A stretch of 9,394 nucleotides of DNA, taken from Clostridia bacterium (GTDB lineage: Bacteria; Bacillota; Clostridia; HGM11327). The stretch lies in assembly GCA_017935525.1 (NCBI GenBank), contig JAGBHJ010000162.1:1-9394 (forward strand). The letters are read 5' to 3'. The notes below the pieces were generated by a model that had not been told where the DNA came from, did not search any database, and saw nothing but the letters and a program-made list of their open reading frames with translations. A program made the position numbers and the translations under genes. Shown piece by piece: positions 1-6,282 of the stretch (within the stretch, counting starts at the first letter, position 1; each line of letters starts with the position of its first letter).

Positions 1-1
1 A

Positions 2-976
2 AGCCATGCGGTAAGAGTTTCCGGCGGCGACAGACTCAACTTTATCCCCTCAAACAATTTCTGCCAGAACAACGTGTTCTTTAATCCCTGCACTCACGAG
101 GCTATCAACGCAGGCGGCGGTGTTGGTACTGTGGTATCTCACAATTACCTCCACAACTGCAGAATGGGTTCAGGCGGCGGCAACGAGTGTATTATCGAGT
201 ACAACGTCATTGAGGGTGGCGACACCATATTCTGTGACTCGGGTATGATATACGTTGGCGGTGGCGGCTGCTCCGCAAGCTCAAACCATTACAGATACAA
301 TTACTTCTTCGGCTTTGTCAAGATGGATTACGGTATCTATTTTGACGATATGTCAAGAGGAATGTATGCATACGGAAATATCGTTGTAGGCAGAGGTGTT
401 AACCCCGGCAGACAGGATATTGACGGCAAGTGGTGGCCTGCAGGCGGCAGAACGTTTAACTTCCACAACGGCGGTGAGCACGTGTTCTACAACAACATAA
501 GCATTGACGCAGGATATTTTGCCTTTGGCGGAGATATTACATACTGGCTGTTTGAACCAAACTGGCAGATGCTGTATGAGTCCATGCTGGGCGGTGCATA
601 CGACAAGCGTACGGAAAGATTTATGGGCAGAAATCCCACCTACAAGGATTTTGTTGAGGCGCTTGACCAATATACCGAGGACAGAAAGGATCCCAACTAT
701 CAGATAAAGTCCGGCTGGGCGGAAAGACGACTCAGATCTCCTTGGTATAACCATATCGAGAACAACATCATCCTGAGGGCGGACAGACCCTATAAGCTGG
801 ACGTGGGCGAGGATTACACTACGGGTCTTGATACAAACTATATCACAAACGACGATCCGGGATTTGTGGATATGGAGAATAAGGATTACAGATTTAAGCC
901 CGACGCCGAGGTGTTCAAGCATATCCCCGACTTTGTACCCCCACCGTTTGAGAGAATGGGTACTGTAAACGACTAA
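2..976 (+). CDS. Right-handed beta-helix repeat protein, polysaccharide-lyase-like (5' end missing)
   Basis: The reading frame is open from the first full codon at base 2, so the gene begins upstream of the window; about 324 codons are visible before the TAA. The protein shows stacked short strands with Asn turns (YNVIEGG, YNYFFGF, GNIVVGRG, YNNISIDAG) and Gly-rich stretches, typical of the parallel beta-helix (PbH1) fold of pectate-lyase-like enzymes. The segment YGIYFDDMSRGMYAYGN and the C-terminal tail (DPGFVDMENKDYRF, then IPDFVPPPFERMG) match the style of beta-helix carbohydrate-active proteins in gut and rumen bacteria. I infer a secreted or surface protein that acts on polysaccharide; the export signal would lie outside the window and no catalytic residues can be assigned. 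The GTG at 74 is inside the open frame and is not the start. A hairpin terminator follows 22 nt after the stop, so this gene is probably transcribed separately from the next one. Confidence 0.85.
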   Translation, partial: SHAVRVSGGDRLNFIPSNNFCQNNVFFNPCTHEAINAGGGVGTVVSHNYLHNCRMGSGGGNECIIEYNVIEGGDTIFCDSGMIYVGGGGCSASSNHYRYNYFFGFVKMDYGIYFDDMSRGMYAYGNIVVGRGVNPGRQDIDGKWWPAGGRTFNFHNGGEHVFYNNISIDAGYFAFGGDITYWLFEPNWQMLYESMLGGAYDKRTERFMGRNPTYKDFVEALDQYTEDRKDPNYQIKSGWAERRLRSPWYNHIENNIILRADRPYKLDVGEDYTTGLDTNYITNDDPGFVDMENKDYRFKPDAEVFKHIPDFVPPPFERMGTVND

Positions 977-998
977 TAATTTATAACTGTAAGAGGAC

Positions 999-1037
999 GG
1001 AGCATTGTGCCCTTTGGGGTACGGTTCTCCTTTTGTT
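999..1037 (+). terminator. Probable Rho-independent terminator of the beta-helix gene
   Basis: Bases 999-1012 pair with 1017-1030 around a TTTG loop. I count 13 of 14 positions paired, three of them G-U, with one mismatch (1003/1026). TTTTGTT follows. The stem is imperfect and the T-tract is interrupted, so it is weaker than the terminator at 8801. Its place between the stop at 976 and the promoter at 1076 fits a terminator. Confidence 0.55.
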
Positions 1038-1075
1038 ATAAATCGTTAAATTTGGATGAATTTTATGTACTTATA

Positions 1076-1104
1076 TTGATTTTTGCTCCACGGTATGCTA
1101 TAAT
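1076..1104 (+). promoter_or_regulatory. Sigma-A-type promoter with extended -10, upstream of the eight-gene run
   Basis: The -35 box is TTGATT (1076-1081), the spacer is 17 nt, and the -10 is a perfect TATAAT (1099-1104) preceded by TGC, an extended -10. Transcription should start near 1110-1113, leaving a leader of about 27 nt before the ATG at 1139, too short for a riboswitch. This promoter rules out a flavoprotein start upstream of it. Confidence 0.82.
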
Positions 1105-1125
1105 ATTATGTGACGAATTATATCC

Positions 1126-1130
1126 GGAGG
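1126..1130 (+). promoter_or_regulatory. Ribosome-binding site that fixes the flavoprotein start
   Basis: GGAGG sits 8 nt before the ATG at 1139. Together with the promoter just upstream it selects that ATG over the in-frame GTG at 1007, which lies inside the upstream terminator hairpin. Confidence 0.85.
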
Positions 1131-1138
1131 GTCGCTGT

Positions 1139-2389
1139 ATGGCTGAAAAAACTGATATTATTGTTATTGGCGCAGGTGCGTCGGGCATTATGGCGGCAAT
1201 CGGGGCTGCTGAGGTGGGGGCAAGGGTAACCTTGCTGGAGAGAAACTCCGCCATTGGCAGAAAGATAAACGCCACGGGCAACGGCAGATGCAATTTTACA
1301 AACGAAGACGGCAATAATCTTGGGCATTACTACGCAGGCAACAAGGAATTTGTCAAGGGCGTGCTGGAAAGCTTCCCCGTGGAAAGGATACTGGAGTTTT
1401 TTGAGTCCATAGGCGTTGTACCGTGTCTTGAGGACGAGGGCAAATACTTTCCCTTGTGTGGACAGGCGTCCTACGTCAGCGAGGCGCTGGAAAGAAAGCT
1501 TGCAAGCCTTGGCGTAACGGTGGAAAAGGGCGTTAAGGTTGAGGAAGTCAAGGCGGATAATAACGGCGTGACTGTGAGAGCAGAGGGCAAGACGTATTAC
1601 GGCAAGGGCGTGGTGATCTCCGCAGGGGGCAACGCCGCACCCGATACCGGCTCCGATGGCAACGGATACGGGCTTGCAAGGGCGCTGGGGCACAGGATAG
1701 TTGAGCCCATGCCCATAATAGTGCAGATGAAAACAAAGGGCGGCTTTTACAAGAGCCTTTCGGGCTTGAGGGTAAAGGCAAACGTGACCCTTGAGGCGGA
1801 CGGCAAAGAAGTGCGGACGGAGTACGGAGATCTGATGTTCTTTGATTACGGAATATCGGGGCCTCCCGTGTTCCATATCAGCTGTGAGTACGCATATATC
1901 GCATCAAGGGCAAAGCAGATATTCTGCTTGCTGGACATAGTGCCACAGATAAATGAGGCTGAGCTGGAAAGACTTTTGACCTGCCAAAGCAAGGTGATGT
2001 CAAACTCCGTGGAGGAGATGCTGGCAGGGATAATAAATAAAAAACTTATTCGTCTGGTGCTGGAGTCGGCAGGCGTGGCGGGCAATAAGCCTGCGGGTGT
2101 GCTTTTACCAAAGGAAATAAAGCAGATAGCATCGGCGCTCAAGGGCATCAGAGTTGTGCCCACGGGTACCAAGGGCTGGGAAAACGCCCAGGCAACTGCA
2201 GGAGGAGTGACGCTGGAGCAGGTGGACCCGAGGACGTTAAGGTCAAGGCTTAACGGCAAAGTGGCTTTTTGCGGTGAAATATTGGACGTGCAGGGGGATT
2301 GCGGCGGCTACAACCTTACGTGGGCGTGGGCAAGCGGTCATCTTTGCGGCGTAAGGCTTGCGGAGGCAGTTTGTGAAGGCAGAAAATAA
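1139..2389 (+). CDS. BaiN/HI0933-family FAD-binding flavoprotein (NAD(P)/FAD-dependent oxidoreductase)
   Basis: This is a 416-residue protein, the usual length for the HI0933/YhiN/BaiN family. The N-terminus carries a Rossmann dinucleotide fold: IVIGAGASG (GxGxxG at 11-16) and Glu34 ending the second strand, where it would contact the FAD ribose. The family motif GRKINATGNGRCNFTN lies at 40-55. The middle has YGISGPPVFHIS, and the C-terminus has TAGGV, a CGEILDVQGDCGGYN segment and WAWASG, all characteristic of the family. Members are FAD-binding oxidoreductases; BaiN has been linked to bile-acid dehydroxylation chemistry, but the substrate of most members is unknown and none should be assumed here. 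It is soluble and probably cytoplasmic. It is the first gene of the run after the promoter at 1076, and its 3' end overlaps the next gene by 17 nt. The start at 1139 is supported by promoter and ribosome-binding site. Confidence 0.92.
   Translation: MAEKTDIIVIGAGASGIMAAIGAAEVGARVTLLERNSAIGRKINATGNGRCNFTNEDGNNLGHYYAGNKEFVKGVLESFPVERILEFFESIGVVPCLEDEGKYFPLCGQASYVSEALERKLASLGVTVEKGVKVEEVKADNNGVTVRAEGKTYYGKGVVISAGGNAAPDTGSDGNGYGLARALGHRIVEPMPIIVQMKTKGGFYKSLSGLRVKANVTLEADGKEVRTEYGDLMFFDYGISGPPVFHISCEYAYIASRAKQIFCLLDIVPQINEAELERLLTCQSKVMSNSVEEMLAGIINKKLIRLVLESAGVAGNKPAGVLLPKEIKQIASALKGIRVVPTGTKGWENAQATAGGVTLEQVDPRTLRSRLNGKVAFCGEILDVQGDCGGYNLTWAWASGHLCGVRLAEAVCEGRK
2362..2366 (+). promoter_or_regulatory. 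Ribosome-binding site that selects a GTG start
   Basis: GGAGG inside the end of the flavoprotein gene lies 6 nt before GTG at 2373. The in-frame TTG at 2358 is upstream of this site, so the GTG is preferred. Confidence 0.75.
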
Positions 2390-3086
2390 GAGAAAAATAT
2401 ACACCGTGCTGTCCCTTGTGGCGGTGATACTGCTGCTGGCGTTTATAACGTACAGAATGTGGGACAAATTCAGTCAATTCGGCAACGATCCACAGCGCTT
2501 TCGAGAGGTGATAGAATCCTTTGGCTGGGCAGGCTGGCTGGTGGCTTTTGGAATACAGTTTTTGCAGGTGCTGGTGGCTTTTATCCCCGGTGAGGCGGTG
2601 GAGATAGGCTTGGGCTACGCCTTTGGCACGTTGAGGGGGCTTTTGCTGTGCTACCTTGGCGTGGTGGCGGCGTCGGCGTTGATATTTGTGCTGACAAAAA
2701 AGATCGGCGTCAAAATAGTGGAAACATTTGTATCTCTGGACAAGCTCAACAGCTTAAAGTGGTTGAGCACGGAAAAGAAATTAAAGACCATGATATTTGT
2801 GCTTTACTTTATACCGGGCACTCCAAAGGATCTGATAACCTATTTTGTGGGAATGACTAATATCAAGCTCCACGAGTTTTTGATAATATCCTCCGTGGCA
2901 AGATTGCCCAGCGTGGTGTCCTCCGTTGTGGGGGGTGCGCTGACGGAAAACGGCAAGTGGGTTTCTGCGGCGGTGGTATTTGGCGTGACGATGGTGATAA
3001 GCCTTGCGGGCTTATTGATATATTCAAAAATAACAAAGATAAGAGAGAGGAGAGACAAGTCAGATGATGAAGCTGAAAAGGCTTAA
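2373..3086 (+). CDS. TVP38/TMEM64 family (VTT-domain, SNARE-associated) membrane protein
   Basis: The predicted 237-residue integral membrane protein starts with GTG. A hydrophobic helix follows a basic N-terminus (about 10-27), then the VTT/DedA-related core: a long hydrophobic stretch (about 52-72) ending in FIPGE (70-74), GLGYAFG (79-85), a Gly/Ala-rich helix leading to LTKKIG (107-112), and a second re-entrant-like motif FIPGTPKD (146-153). ARLPSVVSSVVGG (176-188) and a last membrane helix (about 198-217) precede a charged cytoplasmic tail. The two FxPG motifs are hallmarks of this family, related to DedA proteins, some of which are implicated in lipid flipping or transport and membrane homeostasis. 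The exact substrate here is unknown. The start overlaps the flavoprotein by 17 nt and the end overlaps the next gene by 23 nt, suggesting translational coupling. Confidence 0.9.
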   Translation: MKAENKRKIYTVLSLVAVILLLAFITYRMWDKFSQFGNDPQRFREVIESFGWAGWLVAFGIQFLQVLVAFIPGEAVEIGLGYAFGTLRGLLLCYLGVVAASALIFVLTKKIGVKIVETFVSLDKLNSLKWLSTEKKLKTMIFVLYFIPGTPKDLITYFVGMTNIKLHEFLIISSVARLPSVVSSVVGGALTENGKWVSAAVVFGVTMVISLAGLLIYSKITKIRERRDKSDDEAEKA

Positions 3087-3696
3087 CCGCGGTGCGGTGA
3101 TGCTGTTGGTAGTGCTGGTGCTGGTGGCAGGCGTTTTCGGATACGATATGTCCATGGAGGCAAAGCACCGCAAGGAGGCGGAAAGGATAGTTACCGAGCT
3201 GGTTGAGGCGTTCGCTAAATACAGATCTCTTAACAAAGAGGTAAAGGGAGATCTGAACTGGAATTGGACTGTTAGCACACAAAACGGACAATTTGTTGGA
3301 GAGTACGAGGATAGAGTAAATAAGCATATTGACGAGTACAGACAGCTGCTTAAAAAATACACCTACCGCATGGAAAATGATATTGACGGCAAGGCGTGGG
3401 AAACAAAAATAGAGGACACAGTACAGCGCGCAAAGCGTTATATATACATGAGGGTGTATTCCTCAATAGGCGCTACGTCGTATGAGGTGACTAATTATTC
3501 CGAGGATATGGTGGATACCGTTATTGCGCCCAGATTCAGGATAAACAGAGATCACACGGAAATGTCCATAAAGATGAGATTCAGAATAAAGTGCGGCAAG
3601 GTTTCCAACACCGTGGACGATACTTACCACTTTGTAAGAGGTAAGGACGGCAAATGGTACATAACGGAGCCGGATATTTCGGCATTGAAGATATGA
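3064..3696 (+). CDS. Unrecognised single-pass membrane-anchored protein
   Basis: I do not recognise this 210-residue protein. A basic N-terminus (MMKLKRLNRG) is followed by one hydrophobic helix (about 11-26) without a lipobox cysteine, so it is probably anchored by an uncleaved helix with the rest outside the membrane. Residues 31-125 look helical and charged (KHRKEAERIVTELVEAF; EYRQLLKKY). The C-terminal part (about 126-205) alternates in a beta-strand style and ends with TYHFVRGKDGKWYIT, a pattern seen at the end of NTF2-like/cystatin-like extracytoplasmic domains; that fold is only a guess. An AGGAG lies 11 nt before ATG 3064, and a second ATG follows at 3067. The gene overlaps the TVP38 gene by 23 nt and sits 8 nt before the ABC ATPase, so an accessory role with either membrane neighbour is possible but unproven. 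Confidence 0.85.
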   Translation: MMKLKRLNRGAVMLLVVLVLVAGVFGYDMSMEAKHRKEAERIVTELVEAFAKYRSLNKEVKGDLNWNWTVSTQNGQFVGEYEDRVNKHIDEYRQLLKKYTYRMENDIDGKAWETKIEDTVQRAKRYIYMRVYSSIGATSYEVTNYSEDMVDTVIAPRFRINRDHTEMSIKMRFRIKCGKVSNTVDDTYHFVRGKDGKWYITEPDISALKI

Positions 3697-3698
3697 GG
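3695..3698 (+). promoter_or_regulatory. Ribosome-binding site overlapping the previous stop codon
   Basis: GAGG overlaps the TGA stop at 3694-3696 and lies 6 nt before ATG 3705, favouring that start. The in-frame ATG at 3693 overlaps the stop but has no spaced ribosome-binding site. Confidence 0.6.
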
Positions 3699-3704
3699 TC
3701 AGCT

Positions 3705-4655
3705 ATGGAAAAGATACTTGAGATAAAGGAGCTTACAAGATCCTTTGGCAATAAGGTCGTGGTGGACCATATATCCTTTGACGTAAATTCGGGAGAGATA
3801 TGCGGATTTTTGGGGCCTAACGGCTCGGGAAAAACTACCACCATCAAGATGATAGCGGGAATGCTTTTCCCAGACAGCGGCACAATAAGCGTCTGCGGGC
3901 ACGACGTGGAAACGGATTTTGAGGCGGCAATGGCAAACGTCGGCGGTATCGTTGAAAATCCCGATTCCTACGGCGATTTTTCCGGCAGGATGAATCTGGA
4001 GCTTGCGGCAAAGGTGAGAGGCGTAAGCGAAAAGAGGATAGACGAGGTCATCCGCATAGTTGGGCTGGAAAACAGAATAAACGAAAAGGTAAAGCGCTAT
4101 TCCTTGGGTATGAAGCAGAGGCTGGGAATTGCCCACGCACTTTTGAGCGAGCCCAGGTTTTTGATGTTTGACGAGCCCACAAACGGCCTTGACCCTGCGG
4201 GCATAAGGGATTTCAGAAGAACCATAAAGCGTCTTGCTCATGAGGAGGGTATAGGCGTGCTTGTGTCCAGCCACATGATGACGGAAATGGAGCTTCTGTG
4301 CGACAAGGTGGTAATTATCGAAAAGGGCAAGCTGATGGGCATCAGCGACATCGACTTGTTCAAAAACGGCGCTGCCGAGGGCGATGTGATGCAGTACAAG
4401 CTGGTGGTTTCTTCCGCAGATGATGCACGTCGCATTATAACGGAAAAGCTTGGCGACGTTGTAAGGGACGTCAACAGAAAGGCAAGGAGCAGTAAGGAGC
4501 TTTGGGAGGTCGATATCGAGGTGGAGGAGGATGACATCCCCATGCTGGTAAAGGCACTTGTTTGTGAGGACGTTGAGGTATGGATGGTTGAGCCCATGGG
4601 CGTAAGCCTTGAGGATGCGTATATCAATGCGACGGGAGGTGGCGCGATTGGCTAA
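3705..4655 (+). CDS. ABC transporter ATP-binding protein, BcrA type
   Basis: The 316-residue protein contains a complete ABC ATPase domain. It has Walker A GPNGSGKT (37-44), a Q-loop region VGGIVENPDSYG in which Glu84 takes the usual Gln place as in many BcrA-like drug and peptide exporters, the signature YSLGMKQRLGIA (132-143), Walker B FLMFDEP (152-158) with catalytic Glu157, the D-loop GLDP, and the switch His190 (SSHMMTEM). A C-terminal extension of about 100 residues (from about 215), with the acidic IEVEEDD, is like the regulatory tail of this subfamily. It should energise the permease encoded immediately downstream at the inner face of the membrane. Related pairs export bacitracin, lantibiotics or other amphiphiles, or serve unknown envelope roles; the substrate cannot be read from sequence. 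The stop overlaps the permease start by 8 nt, as expected for subunits made together. Confidence 0.95.
   Translation: MEKILEIKELTRSFGNKVVVDHISFDVNSGEICGFLGPNGSGKTTTIKMIAGMLFPDSGTISVCGHDVETDFEAAMANVGGIVENPDSYGDFSGRMNLELAAKVRGVSEKRIDEVIRIVGLENRINEKVKRYSLGMKQRLGIAHALLSEPRFLMFDEPTNGLDPAGIRDFRRTIKRLAHEEGIGVLVSSHMMTEMELLCDKVVIIEKGKLMGISDIDLFKNGAAEGDVMQYKLVVSSADDARRIITEKLGDVVRDVNRKARSSKELWEVDIEVEEDDIPMLVKALVCEDVEVWMVEPMGVSLEDAYINATGGGAIG
4634..4639 (+). promoter_or_regulatory. Ribosome-binding site that selects a TTG start
   Basis: GGGAGG lies 8 nt before TTG at 4648. Other in-frame starts (TTG 4609, ATG 4615, ATG 4627) lie upstream of this site and have no comparable signal. Confidence 0.75.
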
Positions 4656-6267
4656 GTTCAAAGCAGTATTTTCCAACGAGATGAGGAAGATATTCCACAA
4701 AAAATACGTGACTCTTATGATCGTGCTGGTTTACGTTGTTGCTACCGCACTTGGCCTTGTGCTCAGCGCAGGGCACGAATACGTCAATGACGACGTTGAC
4801 GCTCAGCAGAATTACGAAAACGCCATAGAGGATAAGCGTGAGCTTGGAGCGTGGCTTGACGAGCAGGACGAAATATTCGCCGCAAACGGCGTTACGGTGC
4901 TGACAAGCACCACGGGAATGTTCTATCTGGATAAGCTGGGAGTGTATGCCCGTGCTTGTACCCTTATCGAGGAGGTAGAGGAGTATGGTCTGGGCATAAT
5001 GGTCAACGATTACAGACGTGAGGTTCTGGATATGATCAATATGCTGAAGCGCAGGCTGATCTGCTACGACAGAATAAAGGATTACACCATCACTGCGGAG
5101 CTCAAGGGCAAGAGGGAGATGATATGCCCCATATTTGACGAGGCCGACAGAGCAAAAAATTACGAGGAGATGGAAAGACTGGAAAAGGGACTGTCCGTTG
5201 ATGGATTTGCAGCATATATTGAAATGAAAAAGCAGGATATTAACGACCCCAAGGGTAACCCTGTGATCGGAGGCATTGCTTCTGCCACAAACGTAAGGCA
5301 AAAGGCATTTTACCGAGATACCATCCTTGAGATATTGGATATCATGCTGGAGCAGAACATTACGGGTGAGTACCCGTCCCATGCAAAATTCCATCAGGAT
5401 GCCGGCAGACTGGTGGAGGTGAAATGGTTCCTGCACGAGAATATAAAGACCTTTGGCGGAGATGAGCTTACGGCTGACACCAGAAAGGCGCTGGAGGACG
5501 AGGCTGCAACCATAGAGAATAAGATGCACAGCGGTTATTACAACCGCGGCAAGTGGCTCAATGACGAATTCACCAAGGATGGCACCATAGTGGTGGCAAG
5601 GCTGATGCTTTTTGTGGGCAATATTCTTATAACTCTATTGGTGATGATAATTGCGGCAGGTATAATTTCCAAGGAGATAGAAACGGGTGCAGTCAAGATG
5701 CTTATAATAGTGCCCGTAAAGCGCTGGAAGATATATTCCGCAAAGGTTCTGTCCCTGGCGCTGATCGCAACAGCTATGACGGCGGTGCTGGCAGGTTGGG
5801 TGATAGTGCTGATGGGCATCGTGTTTGGCTTTGGCGAGCTGCATCTGTACACAAGCTCGTGGGGCGTGCTGAGCTTTGAGGCTTTTGTGCTGCTCTATGC
5901 GCTGCTGCAGCTGTTATCAACGCTGTGGTATATGATGGTGGCGGTAAGCTTTTCCACAATAATCAGAAATACCGCAGGCAGCATCACTGCGGGCATCGGA
6001 TTGCTGGTGCTGTCATTGGTTGGCATGATATTTGGCGATACGGTAATGAACCCCGCCATTCTGTCCTACGTGCCGTCTATTTGTGCGTCCACGTTGGCGG
6101 ACAGCGTGCTGCCTCATCTGTGCAAAATGACGGACTATGAGTCCATAGCGTGCTTTGGCGTTGAGCTGGGCTTTGACGGCATATTTACACTGTGCTACGT
6201 GGCAGTTTTGCTGGTGGGTATGGTGTGGTCCGCAAGGGATTCCTTCTGCAGAAGGGATATAAAATAA
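4648..6267 (+). CDS. ABC-2 type transporter permease with large extracytoplasmic loop
   Basis: The 539-residue protein is the membrane partner of the ATPase before it. One helix near the N-terminus (about 20-41) is followed by a long hydrophilic, helical, acidic region (about 42-315). Five further hydrophobic segments follow (about 316-340, 368-393, 409-433, 446-468 and 511-530). This one-plus-five arrangement matches the ABC-2 membrane families. Between the second and third helices, SKEIETGAVKMLIIVPVKRWKIYSAK-like residues resemble the cytoplasmic coupling segment of ABC-2 permeases (Glu, then Gly-x-x-Lys, then Pro-Val-x-Arg). The loop of about 270 residues, presumably outside the membrane, is far larger than in BcrB-type permeases of 200-250 residues in total and may bind substrate or a partner. 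The proposed start is TTG. The stop is 15 nt before murC. The transported molecule is unknown. Confidence 0.9.
   Translation: MAKFKAVFSNEMRKIFHKKYVTLMIVLVYVVATALGLVLSAGHEYVNDDVDAQQNYENAIEDKRELGAWLDEQDEIFAANGVTVLTSTTGMFYLDKLGVYARACTLIEEVEEYGLGIMVNDYRREVLDMINMLKRRLICYDRIKDYTITAELKGKREMICPIFDEADRAKNYEEMERLEKGLSVDGFAAYIEMKKQDINDPKGNPVIGGIASATNVRQKAFYRDTILEILDIMLEQNITGEYPSHAKFHQDAGRLVEVKWFLHENIKTFGGDELTADTRKALEDEAATIENKMHSGYYNRGKWLNDEFTKDGTIVVARLMLFVGNILITLLVMIIAAGIISKEIETGAVKMLIIVPVKRWKIYSAKVLSLALIATAMTAVLAGWVIVLMGIVFGFGELHLYTSSWGVLSFEAFVLLYALLQLLSTLWYMMVAVSFSTIIRNTAGSITAGIGLLVLSLVGMIFGDTVMNPAILSYVPSICASTLADSVLPHLCKMTDYESIACFGVELGFDGIFTLCYVAVLLVGMVWSARDSFCRRDIK
6239..6258 (+). repeat. Near-perfect 20-nt palindrome just before murC
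   Basis: The core CCTTCTGCAGAAGG (6242-6255) is a perfect 14-nt inverted repeat, extended by two more pairs on each side across one T/G mismatch. It lies at the end of the permease gene, 24 nt before the murC start. No T-run follows, so it is not a terminator. It could be a protein-binding site, an mRNA hairpin, or chance within coding sequence. Confidence 0.45.
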
Positions 6268-6282
6268 GAAACGGAGATCACT

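Noticed and set aside
1007..1138. N-terminal extension of the flavoprotein to GTG 1007
   Set aside because: It would start inside the terminator hairpin and upstream of the promoter. The extra 44 residues do not resemble the family, and the ribosome-binding site points to ATG 1139.
1105..1138. Riboswitch or attenuator in the leader of the eight-gene run
   Set aside because: The predicted leader is only about 27 nt, most of it ribosome-binding site.
1118..1876. Antisense reading frame opposite the flavoprotein
   Set aside because: The sense strand carries the full set of BaiN/HI0933 motifs; the antisense product resembles nothing.
3654..3704. Earlier start for the ABC ATPase (3654 or ATG 3693)
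   Set aside because: The family N-terminus begins at about MEKILEIKEL, and the only well-spaced ribosome-binding site serves ATG 3705.
4609..4647. Earlier starts of the permease (TTG 4609, ATG 4615, ATG 4627)
   Set aside because: They lie upstream of the GGGAGG at 4634, and the added residues overlap the conserved end of the ATPase gene.
3699..4700. Long antisense reading frame (333 codons) opposite the ABC ATPase
   Set aside because: It mirrors a gene with complete ABC motifs, shows no recognisable domain, and is explained by codon bias of the real gene.
4624..5529. Antisense reading frame (301 codons) opposite the permease loop
   Set aside because: There is no recognisable domain, and it lies opposite a well-supported permease gene.
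6258..6263. TATAAA as a -10 box for a separate murC promoter
   Set aside because: No acceptable -35 box lies 16-18 nt upstream, and it overlaps the palindrome and the end of the permease gene.
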